This document shows, piece by piece, positions 11,620 to 23,640 of a stretch of DNA of 64,000 nucleotides (the stretch's first letter is position 1; each line of letters begins with the position of its first letter). The notes beneath the pieces were generated by a model. The model was given only the letters and a program-made list of their open reading frames with translations, was not told where the DNA came from and did not search any database. The stretch is taken from contig JACTVC010000001.1 of the NCBI GenBank assembly GCA_018417955.1, forward strand, positions 3,658,001 to 3,722,000, in the 5' to 3' direction. Both the position numbers and the translations under genes were made by a program. Source of the DNA: Laccaria trichodermophora. Taxonomy: Eukaryota; Basidiomycota; Agaricomycetes; Agaricales; Hydnangiaceae.

Positions 11620-12245
11620 GAACTGTAGCCTTTGTAATGAAAAAGGCAAAGACTACAAACATTTGTAGTCAAAAAAGCGGACACTACAAACATTTGTAAT
11701 GAAAAAGCGCACACTACAAACATTTGTAGTCAAAAAAGCGGACACTACAAACATTTGTAGTCAAAAAAGCGGACACTACAAACATTTGTAATGAAACAGG
11801 CAAAGACTACAAACATTTGTAGTCCAAAAAGCGGACACTACAAACATTTGTAAGGAAAAAAGCGCACACTACAAACATTTGTAATGAAAAAGGCAAAGAC
11901 TACAAACATTTGTAGTCAAAAAAGCGCACACTACAAGCCTTTGTAATGAAAAAGCCAAAGACTACAAACATTTGTAGTCAAAAAAGCGGACACTACAAAC
12001 ATTTGTAATGAAAAAAGCACACACTACAAGCATTTGTAATGAAAAAGCGCACACTACAAACATTTGTAGTCAAAAAAACGGACACTACAAACATTTGTAA
12101 TGAAAAAAGCGCACACTACAAACATTTGTAGTCAAAAAAGCGCACACTACATGCATTTGTAGTCTAAAAAGCGGACACTACAAAGTTTAGTAATGAAAAA
12201 AGCGCACATTAGTAATTTTTGTAGTGAAAAAGCGGACAGTACAAA
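11620..12245. repeat. Central array of 31-bp ACTACAAACATTTGTAGT units
   Basis: About 20 imperfect direct units each carry ACTACAAACATTTGTAGT, which is nearly self-complementary, followed by AAAAAAGCGGACA or variants (AATGAAAAAGCGCACA). It is not CRISPR-like: the sequence between palindromes is itself repeated. The same ACTACAAA/TTTGTAGT module occurs in elements N, A, B, C and F. Confidence 0.85.
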
Positions 12246-14289
12246 CCAAACTGATATTATGTAATGACTTTCCAAATTAGGAAATATGCGAACATCGTCA
12301 TAAACAATGACAACACTAAGCTAGCCACTAACTCCAGTGGCCCAAAGAGCGTGGGAAACAGTTCCCAACCTAAATGTGCATTGTGCCTGACATTAGGTGT
12401 GGCAGAAAAAAGTGTAACGCTTTTCCCAATTAGGAAATGGCCGAATTAGGAAATAGTGCGCACATCATCATTAACAATGACAACACCATGCTAGCCATTA
12501 ACTCTTCTGGCCCAAAAGGCGTGGGAAACAGTTCCCAACCTAAATGCGCACTGTGCCTGACATCAGCTGTGTCTAAAAAAAGTGTAACGCTTTTCCCAAT
12601 TAGGAAATGGCCCAATTAGGAAATAGTGCGGACATCGTCATGAACAATGACAACACTAAGCTAGCCACTAACTCCAGTGGCCCAAAGAGCGTGGGAAACA
12701 GTTCCCAACCTAACTGCACACTGTGCCTGACATTAGGTGTGGCAGAAAAAAGTGTAACGCTTTTCCCAATTAGGAAATGGCCCAATTAGGAAATCATCAA
12801 AGCGGACACTACAAAATTTTAGCCTCACTTCAGTCAAAGCTACTGGTAAATATATGTAAACAAACTTCGAAGTGAGGGTTTTCTGCCTTCCTCTGCCTAA
12901 ATAAAAATAGATTATGGTTCCTGATACCATGGTATGGTATGAGGGTGCATGGTATGGTATGGTATGAGGGTGCTATACCATGGTATGGTATGGTATGAGG
13001 GTGCAATACCATGGTATGGTATGGTATGGGAGTGTGATACCATGGTATGGTATGGTATGAGGGTGCTATACCATGGTATGGTATGGTATGGGAGTGCAAT
13101 ACCATGGTATGGTATGGGATGGAATTGCAATACCATGGTATGGTATGTTATGGGAATGCAATACTATGGTATGGTATGGTATGAGAGTGCAACATGGGAT
13201 TACAACACCATGGTATAATATTTTGATAATGGAGACTCTGACAAGACTTTGGATTGGACAGATTCACCTAGCTTCAATAAATTGGACCAACTATTATGAC
13301 AAAGAAGACTTTGGCCAAACACTCAGGACAACAATACTTGATTCCAACATATGTAGTGTTTAAGAAAATTGAGATTATATGATGGTGTTGTTGGCCATAC
13401 TATATGTGTATGCTATGTAAGTAGGCAGGACTGTCTGATTGGCCCTACTGGGCAAAATATATTTAACCTATTATTGAAAGCATTCATATTAATGGCTTTT
13501 CAGGAATGAAAAAACCCTCAATTGAACTAATTTTTAAAGGTTGGAGTTCACTATCTGGCCTCCACTTGGAATTGGAAATCTTAGCAAAAACCTGAAAGCC
13601 TTTTCACTTTTCTTTTCTTCTCTATGACCACTTCATCACAATAGATGTGGTTTTGTTTGATTTGGATGAATATTGTTTTAATAGAAAGGATTGGGAAAGA
13701 TATGTATCATTAAATGGCTTTGGATACATGGGAAAGCTGGGATAAAGCCTATTTAAACTCATTTTCAATAGATGGTTTGGACTATCTGGCCTCAATTTGT
13801 AGCCTAATATCTCAGGAAAAACCTGGAGAACCACCCCACAAAAAATGGCACCCAATGGACCAGTATTGCAGCCTGCAGAAATATTTTTTATATTTTGGAA
13901 AAGGACCCCAGACACCCTATGTCAGCTTTGGTATGATGGTATGAAGACATCATACCATCTGGTATGGTATGGTGACATGGTATTGGTATGGTATGGTAAC
14001 ATGGTATTGGTATGAGTGGGGTATGGTATGGGTTTTCCATTCCATGGTACCATGGTATTGGTATGGAGCTCATATACCACCCCGGAATGGGTACCCTCAA
14101 GGTACCCTAAATCAAGGAATTGATGTACCTCATAGGTACCCAAAAATGGGTGACTGAAGTGTTTCAATCATTAAATTGCCTGGGATTTCTGATAAAATAT
14201 GAGAAATTCTCTATGGACATTCCATAAGTCTGTCAAGCCATCTCAATGGCGGTTTTTCAGTGATACCTTGTACCTTTCATTGGAATTTT

Positions 14290-14760
14290 TCATTGATACC
14301 TTAGAATATTGCATTGCAATTTTTCAAATGTATTCCTGGGCATTTCATTACGATTTTTCAAATGTATCCCTGGGCATTTCATTGTGATTTTCTAAATGTA
14401 TCCCTTGATATTTCATTATAATTTTTCAAATGTATCCCTGGATATTTCACTGCTATTTTTCAAATATATCACTGGGCATTTCATTGCTATTTTTCAAATC
14501 TATCCTTGGGCATTTCATTGCGGTTTTTTAAATGTATCCCTTGATATTTCATTGCAATTTTTCAAATGTATCCTTGGGCATTTCATTGCAATTTTTCAAA
14601 TGTATCCTTGGGCATTTCATTGTGATTTTTCAAATGTAACCCCAGATATTTCATTGCTTTTTTTCAAATCTATCCTTGGATATTTTATTGCGATTTTTCA
14701 AATGTAACCCTGGATATTTCATTGTGATTTTTCAAATGTAGCTCTGGGTATTTCACTGTT
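14290..14760. repeat. CAAATGTATCCCTGGGCATTTCATT array, N left arm
   Basis: About twelve direct units of roughly 38 bp (TTTTTCAAATGTATCC, TGGGCATTTCATTG). The inverse copy is at about 18125-18575. The unit begins soon after the element terminus and is a subterminal repeat. Its translation as aromatic-rich peptides is a by-product. Confidence 0.85.
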
Positions 14761-15244
14761 CTAAAAATAGCCAGGAAATGAGAGCTAAAAATAGGAATTG
14801 TGTATAGGATGTCAGGTACTACTTTCAGGGTCTACAGTATATATAAAAAGGAGGAAATATGATTGGATATGACCAAAAAGTGGAGAAATCAAGATAAGAA
14901 TGACAATACAACTAGGGGTCCATGCAATGGGTTTCTGGTGGAGTGGTCACATGACCAATTTCCTAAAATGGTCAAAATCCAAAGTTGTAGCCCTGCTTTG
15001 TAACTTCCAGAATCTGTTTGAATTATGTTCTAAAGTTTACCTGTTGTGGAGATATGAGGTAAAAGATTTTTCTCACCACCGCATTTTTTTTTGGTTTTTT
15101 GCATTTTTCTCCATGAAAACATCACCAAACAACATGATTTCAACACATTTAGAAAACTAATAGATGGGGCTACAATAGTTGTATTGTGGGAAAATTGACC
15201 CCAAAAGGAAGGCATATACCCTAATTGGGAAATTGACTGACTGA

Positions 15245-15540
15245 CTACAAAATGTACTAATGGACTAGAAAACATAACAAAAGACTACAAAAGTCAGACA
15301 TAGACTACAAAATTTACTGATGTCTGCCTTTTTCACTACAAAAGCATGTAGTGTCCGCTTTTTTCACTACAAAAGTGTGTAATGTCCAGTTTTTTCACTA
15401 CAAAAGTTTGTAATGTCCGCTTTTTGAGAATACAAAAGTTTGTAGTGTCCAGTTTTTTCACTACAAAGGTTTGTAATGTCTGCTTTTTGAGACTACAAAA
15501 GTTTGTAGTCCGCTTTTCTGACATTAAGTTTGTTTGAAGT
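15245..15540. repeat. ACTACAAA/TTTGTAGT module, N left arm
   Basis: Units of the type CACTACAAAAGTTTGTAGTGTCC separated by GCTTTTT runs. The inverse copy lies at about 17439-17660. The module is the same as in the P1 centre although N and P1 have different termini. Confidence 0.8.
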
Positions 15541-16013
15541 GTTCTTAACTATGTAAAGGATCATGGGCACATGGTTGAAGGACTGAGTTCAGTTGACTTT
15601 TTGCCATTGTTGCATGTACACATTTGCTGTCAAGTCATGTCTGTGACATTAGTGGAGACTGTAATTTCTCTTCAGATAGGAAGTGGCTATCCTATCTTTT
15701 ACCTTCAGACTTTGAGCCACTGCCTTACATCTGCCTAGGTTCAATAAGTGTCATTAGTGTTTTTTCAGTCTTCCCAAATCATGAGCTAGTATGACTGTTC
15801 AGTCATTCACCCTAGCCAGTCTTGCCTGCAAATTGTCTTGACAGTACCACCAGTGAATGATCAAAGGCTGTCTATGATATTCATTCAGGATTCAGATACA
15901 ACACAATCTACCATTTGGTGAATACACTTCAAAGAACAACATGTGAAGAGAACAGTAGCCACTGATGTGAAAAGACAGTACATGATAGCACATGTGTACA
16001 TGCAACAACAGTA
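15541..16013. other. Central unique part of element N
   Basis: This stretch has no mirror in the other arm and no convincing open frame. It separates the left arm of N from the inserted E3. Confidence 0.4.
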
Positions 16014-17333
16014 CTTTATAGTGCCCCTCCCATTCCTGCAGGAATCCACAGGAATCCACAGGAATAGGACTGGAATGAATGTAAATTTACTGATCAGCTT
16101 TTCATCATGTGACTACATATGTATTTATTCAACTCCTACCTTATCCTGATAACTTAGTACTCTAAATCCCTCATGGAACCCATATCTCAAGCAATAGATT
16201 TATATGTCAAATTATAATTTATTTAATAAGGACACAAAATGTATTTTACTACATACAATCTATATTAAAGCAGGGGGGGGTAGGGACAAGGAAGGGGGTA
16301 GGGACAATGAAGAGGGTGGGGACAATGAAGAGGGTGGGGACAAGAAAAGGGGGTAGAGACACAGAGGGAGAGTGTGTTGTAGAGGGAGGGGGGGAGGAGT
16401 GGTGAGGAGAGAGTGTGGTGGAAGGGGGGACTAATGGGGTGGGATGAGTGTGGTGGGGGACTTGCATTATCGATGTTGCGTGTCGCTGTCACATTGTCAA
16501 TGTTGCGTGTCACTGTCGCTGTTGTGTTGTCGCCATTGAGTGTCGTTGTCGTTGTCATTGTGTTGTCGATGTTGCGTGTTGTCATTGCATTGTCATTGTT
16601 GCATGCTGTTGTTGCATTGGCATTGTCGCATGTTGTACGTGGGCACTGGGCATTGTTTGCTGTCTGCTGGGTGTTGTTCTGTGGGCACTGGGGCATTTTT
16701 GTGGGTGGGGTGTGGTTTTTGTGGGCATTAGGGTGTTTTTGTGGGTGCTGGGGAGTTTCTGGGGGTGGTGGCAGCTGCAAACCAAGGAGTGGGGGGCAAG
16801 GAGGTTGGCCACATCAATGGGGCACCTGAATAGTGAGCAGTGGGGGTGGAGACACCTGCTACTCACTTGGGTGGCTCAAAACAACCCAACGGTGATGACA
16901 TACCAGTCATCACTGTCAGACGACACATATTCATGTCATCTGACCTTTGTTGCTGCATTCGCCTGGTTGTTGTGGTGAGTGCTTGTGAATCGTGGTGGGT
17001 GCTGGTCGCCGTTGGTTGATGGCGGTGCTCTGGTGGTGCCACGTTGTTGTCATCTGGTTGGTGGTGGGCACTCGTTGGTGGTGGTGCCACATCAGTGGTC
17101 ATTACCACTCGTTGGTGGTGTGTCGTGGTTGTTGTTGGGTCATGTGGTGTCATCATTGTTGTTGCCATTGTCAACGTGGTTGGTGGGAGGGAATGGAGGT
17201 GGGGAAGAGGATGGTTGGTGGGTGGAAAGGAAAGAGTGTTGCATTTGTTTGGTAGTGTTGCCTTTGTTTGGTAACAAAAGTAAAATAAACAAACAAATGA
17301 CCAGATTCCGTTGCATTCCGTTCCTGTGCATTC
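16014..17333 (+). mobile_element. Composite element E3, truncated on the right
   Basis: The left end (CTTTATAGTGCCCCTCCC at 16014) resembles the ends of E1 and E2. The order is then the same: a short AGGAATCCAC array (16035-16075), AT-rich DNA, a GA-rich strand (16265-16440), a GTTGTCGATGTTGCG-type block (16450-16640), GTGGGC repeats, hairpins (about 16890-16975) and GC-rich DNA. It ends in GATTCCGTTGCATTCC-like units where the P1 fragment starts. I could not identify a tRNA-like box in this copy. Confidence 0.5.
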
Positions 17334-17438
17334 CACTTCAGTCACCCATTTTTAGGTACCTATGGGGTACATCAATTCCTTGATTTAGGGTACCTTGGGG
17401 GTACCCATTCCGGGGTGGTATATGAGCTCCATACCAAT
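17334..17438 (+). mobile_element. 105-bp fragment of a P1 end
   Basis: Starts CACTTCAGTCACCC and matches the first 100 bp or so of P1 with a few differences, then stops where the N arm resumes. It truncates E3, so a second P1 copy once inserted or recombined here. Confidence 0.75.
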
Positions 17439-18764
17439 AGACACTACAAACTTTTGTAGTCTCAAAAAGCGGACATTACAAACTTTTGTAGTGAAAAAAC
17501 TGGACATTACACACTTTTGTAGTGAAAAAAGCGGACACTACATGCTTTTGTAGTGAAAAAGGCAGACATCAGTAAATTTTGTAGTCTATGTCTGACTTTT
17601 GTAGTCTTTTGTTATGTTTTCTAGTCCATTAGTACATTTTGTAGTCAGTCAGTCAATTTCCCAATTAGGGTATATGCCTTCCTTTTGGGGTCAATTTTCC
17701 CACAATACAACTATTGTAGCCCCATCTATTAGTTTTCTAAATGTGTTGAAATCATGTTGTTTGGTGATGTTTTCATGGAGAAAAATGCAAAAAACCAAAA
17801 AAAAATGCGGTGGTGAGAAAAATCTTTTACCTCATATCTCCACAACAGGTAAACTTTAGAACATAATTCAAACAGATTCTGGAAGTTACAAAGCAGGGCT
17901 ACAACTTTGGATTTTGACCATTTTAGGAAATTGGTCATGTGACCACTCCACCAGAAACCCATTGCATGGACCCCTAGTTGTATTGTCATTCTTATCTTGA
18001 TTTCTCCACTTTTTGGTCATATCCAATCATATTTCCTCCTTTTTATATATACTGTAGACCCTGAAAGTAGTACCTGACATCCTATACACAATTCCTATTT
18101 TTAGCTCTCATTTCCTGGCTATTTTTAGAACAGTGAAATACCCAGAGCTACATTTGAAAAATCACAATGAAATATCCAGGGTTACATTTGAAAAATCGCA
18201 ATAAAATATCCAAGGATAGATTTGAAAAATCACAATGAAATATCCAAGGATAGATTTGAAAAAAAGCAATGAAATATCTGGGGTTACATTTGAAAAATCA
18301 CAATGAAATGCCCAAGGATAGATTTGAAAAAAAGCAATGAAATGCCCAGGGATACATTTGAAAAATCGCAATGACATATCAAGGGATACATTTAAAAAAC
18401 CGCAATGAAATGCCCAAGGATAGATTTGAAAAATAGCAATGAAATGCCCAGTGATATATTTGAAAAATAGCAGTGAAATATCCAGGGATACATTTGAAAA
18501 ATTATAATGAAATATCAAGGGATACATTTAGAAAATCACAATGAAATGCCCAGGGATACATTTGAAAAATTCCAATGAAAGGTACAAGGTATCTATTGAA
18601 AAACCGCCATTGAGATGGCTTGACAGACTTATGAAATGCCCATAGAGAATTTCTCATATTTTATCAGAAATCCCAGGCAATTTAATGATTGAAAGGCTTA
18701 GGCTCATGTATTGAAATGCCTTTCATAAATATCTCAGTGTTATAGATTGTTGTCTGTAGGCTTA

Positions 18765-19575
18765 CAGTGACTCACTAGAGTATAAGTTTTGCACCACTTA
18801 AAAAATATTATATCTTCCTCAACTTCTGGGGACTAGTTACCATATAAATATTGTAATATACAAATTGTCTATATACATCTTTGACATGAATATGAGGTCT
18901 GGATCTCATCCTCTGCTTCATGTGGGAAAAAGTGAAAAAATGAGGTTTTCAGAGTTTTACCAATACTTCATATGAGGGTCTAGAAAAATGTGAAGAATTA
19001 AGTACTTGCTGACTCAAGTATACAGAACTTTGAATGATATCAATTGGACTAGCGATTGTTGAGATATAGGTGTAAGGAAGGGGCTTGTTTTGAGTAGATC
19101 AAAAATGAGGTTTTGACAGTTTTACAGATGCTTTAAGCATGTGACAGTTGGAAAAACATATAGTACCAGCCTACTCAATTATACAGAACCTTGAATTATT
19201 TCAATTGGAGTAGCAGTTGATGTAAGAATGGGCCTTGTTTCATCATCAACCCCAAAACATGCCCTTTTCTTACATCTATATCTCAACAACCGCTAATCCA
19301 ATTGATGTCATTTGAGGTTCTGTATACTTGAGTCAGCAAGTACTTAATTCTTCACATTTTTCTAGACCCTCATATGAAGTATTGGTAAAACTCTCAAAAC
19401 CTCATTTTTTCACTTTTTTCTACATGAAGCAGAGGATGAGATCCAGACCTCATATTCATGTCAAAGATGTATACAGAATATTTGTATATTATCATATTTA
19501 TATGGTGACTGGTCCCCTGAAGTTGAGGAAGATATAGTATTTTTTAAGTGGTGCAAAACTTATAGTGAGTCACTG
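18765..19575. mobile_element. P2: 811-bp Tc1/mariner-type MITE in element N
   Basis: The ends are CAGTGACTCACTA and its complement, continuing TAAGTTTTGCACCACTT, with a TA on each side (18763-18764 and 19576-19577). The left arm of N near 9915 shows the uninterrupted site with a single TA. CAGTGACTCAC ends and TA duplications are usual for fungal Tc1/mariner elements. The two arms are inverted copies; there is no transposase gene. Confidence 0.8.
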
Positions 19576-19613
19576 TAAGTCTAGGTTATATGATAAAAGT
19601 GGTAGCCACCAGT

Positions 19614-22600
19614 CCAAGATGGTATCATCATCCAGGTTGTCCATGAGTTCACCCTCATCTTCCGAGTCCAAAACAGACTGTAGATCAGGCATGTCCTCGT
19701 CATCTTCTAACTCAGTCTCAACCTCACTGATAGGGTATAACCTAGGTGGGTCATCGTTGGAATCGTCGGAATCACTTCCTGGGTGTAAACCAGGTAAGTC
19801 TTCATCCTCTGAGTCAAAGATATCATTCTCAAACATGGAAAACACAGTGGGTCTGTCAAATATTGAGAAATCGATATCTAGGACATCTTCCTCGAGATTT
19901 ATGCGAATTTTGGGGAATCTGCGAACATGGTACCAGTTCCCCAGGTCAAAGTGGGGGTTCGCCAGAGTGTCTTCATCCACAGTAAGAGGCTCATTAAAAT
20001 CCTCATCATAAGTGAAATATTCAAAAGAACAAATTTGTATGCAAGTACCTCACAGACTAGATGGGGACCTTAATATATCCTAGTTTATTGAGTCTTTATA
20101 TATACAAAAATTGCTGATAGATCTTATAGCATATTTGACCATAAAATATATACTCAGGTGAATCCATGTCATAATTGTTCAATGTAAAACCTAGGGCTTC
20201 ACACACATATCAGTAAGTTCGCACGGGGTGTCCATGCTGTGCAATGTGTAAACACAGCCAACTACTTGTGGATTAGGTCATCATCTACATTTTGGAGTCG
20301 GTTAGCAGTACAAAGGGGAGCAAGCTCCCCAATCACTCTTTTGGACCACAGTGAACCGAAATGTGTCATCAATCTCGGGTTGGATGTAGGGTACAGGGTA
20401 GGAATGCTGCTTCATAAAATGAGCATTGCGTTATACCCATAAGTGTCCCCCATTGTCCAAACACATTTGGGCCACTCACAGAGCTTATTTTTGCGTGCTT
20501 GCTGACGCACATACCATTCCCCCAAGCGGAAGTAGTGGTTTCTTAAATGGCTGGCCCATATTCCGTATTCTTGATGGGTCAAGCGGTCATGAATATGGTA
20601 TATATCTGTATGGGGTTGTAGATTGACCTCAAATCTTTGTCTGACCCCTTCATGGATATGTTTGCTGTCCCCTGGATAGGGCTGCATGATGTCAAGGGTG
20701 TATTCTGCCATTAGGGCTAAGCTATCGCCCATTCTCTTTCGTCAACTAGCCTTTGGATTGTATTCCATCCAATCTGGTTCATAGGAATACCATAAGTTAA
20801 GAGGTTCTTCCCAGTGAACCATATTAAGTTCCAGGTTATCAAGAACATTAACTTCATCAGGTTCATCTGGGGCAATCTCAATGTTGTAGTTGGCTAGTCC
20901 GGGAGGTTTATTTCCAGAAGCTTGTACAGTATTTCCCTGGGGGCAGTTGCAGGAGAGATGCCCAGGTTTTTTGCACTTAAAGCTGGAGCCAGAGGCTAAT
21001 AATTCAGATTTTTCCTTGTCCAAAAGACAAGGTGTTGATTTTTCCCTCTGAAAATTAGGGGTTTTCAAACCCTTCCAGTCCCTTTTATTGTCATTGGTAT
21101 GACTGTTATTATTCCAGGGGGTTTGCGACCGGAATCTATTTGAGAACTCTGCTGCCTCTGTTGCATTTGCGGCATTTGAGAGTTCTCATGAGAAGTTTGC
21201 AAGCCGAAGCATTTCCACCCTGCTCCATTTTTCTCATTGGGGTGAGTGCAGTTACTCTGGTTGGATCCAGAGGGAGTTCCTCCTCTGGAGTTATTATGGT
21301 TTTGTCGATGCTGAGAATCAAACTTCTCTGAAGTTTCAAAGGTCTCAGTGCCTTCTTGGATTTCTTCCCAAGAGGATATCTCAGGGTTTAATCCAAATAT
21401 CCAAAGTTGTTTTTGGACGGGGGAGCGAAGTCTGTTCCAAAATTTCACAACCTTTTCTCGTTCGTCAACCACACCAATCATGTTAAAAGTTCTTTAAGCT
21501 CGAAGGCATAGTCTGAAACAGTTTTATTGTTCTGAAAGCATTTTCTAAGCTTCTCGTGAAGTTCCGTTCTGTAATCAGAAGGGAAGCAGTAGTTAAATAA
21601 CTGCACAAAGAATTCTTTGAGTGTCCAATCATGGGGATTGAGCGACACATTTTGAGTATAAAAATCATATGCTTTCCCTTCCAAATAATAGGAAAGCACG
21701 AATGCTAGTCGTTCCTTACAGACTTTACCAGTGGTAACATAGTCTGTTCCTTCAGTGATGAACCAGTGGTATGCATGAGCATCAGCTGTGCTGTCATATT
21801 CAACAGGGGGAATTGGTTGAATCAAGGTTTTTGACTTCTTTGATCATGATCGATGATGTCGGCTGTGGCATTGTTTGGATCTAGACCTGTGCCTAGGCCG
21901 TTTCCATGCTTGATGGCTGCTGATTGAACTGTCAGAGCACTCATCATCTGATTCACTCAAGTTTGACGAACTATTGCTGGAACTAGGAGATGAGTCTGAG
22001 CTGGAGGAGTCTGAGCTTGAGCTAGGCAGTCACCGATGTCGGGAAGATTTCTTCGGTCTATCAATCTGCTCAAGTGCGCATCCAAGGTAGCTTTTGGGCG
22101 CTATTTGATTGAAAGGTTCGTTCGTGCAGGCAGCTTTTGCCAACAGGGCTTTGCAGTGGTCCTTGTCCTTTTTGGCAGGACGTGCATGCGCTGGCTTCAA
22201 AGTTGCACTGGCAGGAGTTCTGGAGGGTTTACTGTTCCCTCAGTGAGTTTCTAAAACCTTTTTAGGGTTTTTCTCAGCTGAATCAAGGACGTATCGCTTT
22301 CATGGTTCTCAAAGTTAGCAACAATATTTTTTGTATTGTTAGGGCTAACGACTTTAGTTTTAGTGGTTAAAGTTTCTTTCACCCCTGCAGAATGTGCAGG
22401 GGTTTCAGCATCACCCAAAGGTGCTTCTTCCCCATTAGCGGAAGCTGGTGAGGAAGGCCGGGAGGTGACGACATCACTGTAGGAACACATCGTTCCTTCG
22501 GTAATGCAATTGTCCAATGCGTGAGGTTCTAACGCAACTGCTGATGTTGTGTTCGAGTGTTCCTGTGAGCTGAGGATGTTAGTATCAAATTTAGGTGCTT

Positions 22601-22673
22601 GAACCGTACCTTGCTGGGCAGCTACGCCAGCACAGGTGGAGTGGGTTCTAAGTGTGTAACGGGTTGCAGACAT
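19614..22673 (-). pseudogene. Ty3 Gag region, frame-broken
   Basis: It reads on the minus strand from the start near 22673 (MSATRYTLRTHSTCAG). Next comes a serine-rich stretch (about 21900-22050), then the retrotransposon Gag core (AYHWFITEGTDYV, YYLEGKAYDFY, LFNYCFPSDYR) at 21825-21478. A one-base frameshift near 21481 leads to the second half of the core (FWNRLRSPVQKQLW). A CCHC-like knuckle near 20955 has lost its first Cys (SFKCKKPGHLSCNCP). Downstream lies an acidic region up to the N insertion. Gag would form the particle and bind RNA; here it is a relic. Confidence 0.8.
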
Positions 22674-22834
22674 AGTTTGTAAGAATAGAGGTTATAATAA
22701 AGCAAGAGGTGGTTTTTGTTGCCAGTGAATGGAGGGTCCAGGTGATCAATCTGAAGTAGTCCAGTCGACGGGCAAGGGAGTGACAAGTAAAGTTGGGTTT
22801 TGTTTTGTAGTCAGTTTTGTCGGGTCAAAAAATA

Positions 22835-23210
22835 TGTAGCGGAAGTGTGACGTTTGTGACTTGAAGGTTACAGACGTTTGGTTTCGATACACTGAGGTAG
22901 CAAATAACAGACCGTTTGAATGATTGAATTCACTGGAGACTAAGTAAATACATCTGGCCTTTATATACTGGACTGAGGGGGTGTTTATGTAATGAGGGTC
23001 GCAAGGGAATGGTAAAGGCCAAGGCCAAGGCCATGTAAGTAAAATGTAAGGACTGTGATTGGCTAGCAAAGACGAGCTAAGGGGTATAGACGCATAAGCG
23101 GTAGGAGACGCGTAATCGGTAGAAGACATGTAAGCGTTGGGGACGCGTAAGCGCGAAGCGTTAGATCAGATAAGATGAATGAGTGTGTGATGTTGGTGAC
23201 ATCCGTCACA
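22835..23210 (-). repeat. LTR (5' LTR in minus-strand sense)
   Basis: TGTAGCGG...CCGTCACA, flanked outside by CATCA (23211-23215). The minus-strand sequence just inside (positions below 22835) should hold the primer-binding site, but I could not match it to a tRNA end. Confidence 0.9.
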
Positions 23211-23244
23211 CATCAGGTGATCCAGTGGAAATAACACCTCTTCG

Positions 23245-23640
23245 GCTCTTCCAACTCTAGCCAACTCTCAGCTCACAAACAAACAGATCTTTATGCGCAA
23301 CCTTTATCCATCCGTCTTTGTCACTAATGTTCGCCTCCATGATATGAACAGGCACAAATGAATGCTCGATTACCTCTAGTACGTGGCCGGATCCACAAAA
23401 ACTTACGACCAGTTACAAGAGGAAGCTCCCTATTTAGTGTTTATACCACCCATCTTCGCCTTACTCCTCCGCCAAGGTCGGCCCAGTAGCACGTTGTTGG
23501 CCAAGAAATGGACGAGCGTGATCAGGATGCATAAAGAGGTGTGTTCCACTCTCGTACCTTGCCTCCCTCATGAAATGAACAACGCCTCCATTCGTAGATT
23601 ATGGATCTGTAATCACGCCTCGCCCCAGCCGTCCAAGAAT
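23245..23640 (+). repeat. Left copy of an inverted duplication (partner 26785-27190)
   Basis: The segment containing TTATCCATCCGTCTTTGT and ATGAACAGGCACAAAT recurs on the minus strand around 27050-27190. The ASIRRLW peptide region recurs around 26830. Identity is moderate, with indels. It covers the presumed promoter and N-terminal region of the LIS1-like pseudogene. Confidence 0.65.

Larger units (their letters stand above)
9993..14161. mobile_element. P1: 4.2-kb near-perfect palindrome inside element N
   Basis: The ends are CACTTCAGTCACCC and its exact complement, and the two halves mirror each other around 12077. The direct repeat TTTCAAT flanks it (9986-9992 and 14162-14168). The matching arm of N near 18680-18705 lacks the insertion and so shows the empty site. 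The arms carry an array of ATACCATACCATGGTAT-type motifs (10970-11225 and mirror), and the middle carries an array of 31-bp units. Open frames on both strands are mirror images and low in complexity, so no gene is called. The family is unknown. Confidence 0.85.
9878..19613. mobile_element. Element N: 9.7-kb foldback element, KDZ-type ends, inside Ty3
   Basis: The left end CACTAGTGGCTACCACTTTT and the complement of the right end (ACTGGTGGCTACCACTTTTA) match and continue for about 40 bp. Flanks are TCAAGATG (9870-9877) and CCAAGATG (19614-19621), a 7 of 8 direct repeat. Long arms (14162-15540 and 17439-18764) are inverted copies of each other. No transposase gene is present. The GTGGCTACCACTTTTAT stretch matches the ends of the giant KDZ element at 37052-59510, hence the inferred family. 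It has taken later insertions: P1, E3 plus a P1 fragment, and P2. Confidence 0.85.
4011..23210 (-). mobile_element. Decayed Ty3-type LTR retrotransposon, split by element N
   Basis: Two LTRs (4011-4374 and 22835-23210) start TGTAGCGG and end CCGTCACA in plus orientation and are flanked by CATCA at 4006-4010 and 23211-23215. On the minus strand the order is LTR, Gag, protease, reverse transcriptase, RNase H, integrase, tail, LTR, which is Ty3 order. The internal region is interrupted at 9878-19613 by element N with a near-perfect 8-bp duplication. Removing N leaves a retroelement of about 9.5 kb. Several frameshifts and stops show that it can no longer make its proteins. The LTRs differ by scattered changes and small indels, so the insertion is not recent. 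Confidence 0.9.

Noticed and set aside
11640..12240. Regular 31-bp repeats that look CRISPR-like
   Set aside because: The stretches between palindromes are themselves repeated, there are no unique spacers or cas genes, and the context is a fungal transposon.
10791..13363. Several mirrored open frames rich in YHTIP or MVWYGM repeats
   Set aside because: They come from the CCATACCATGGTAT arrays of P1, appear in mirror image on both strands, and resemble no protein.
19565..20011. 148-codon serine-rich frame on the plus strand
   Set aside because: It is antisense to the acidic part of the Ty3 Gag region; the minus-strand reading has the family context.
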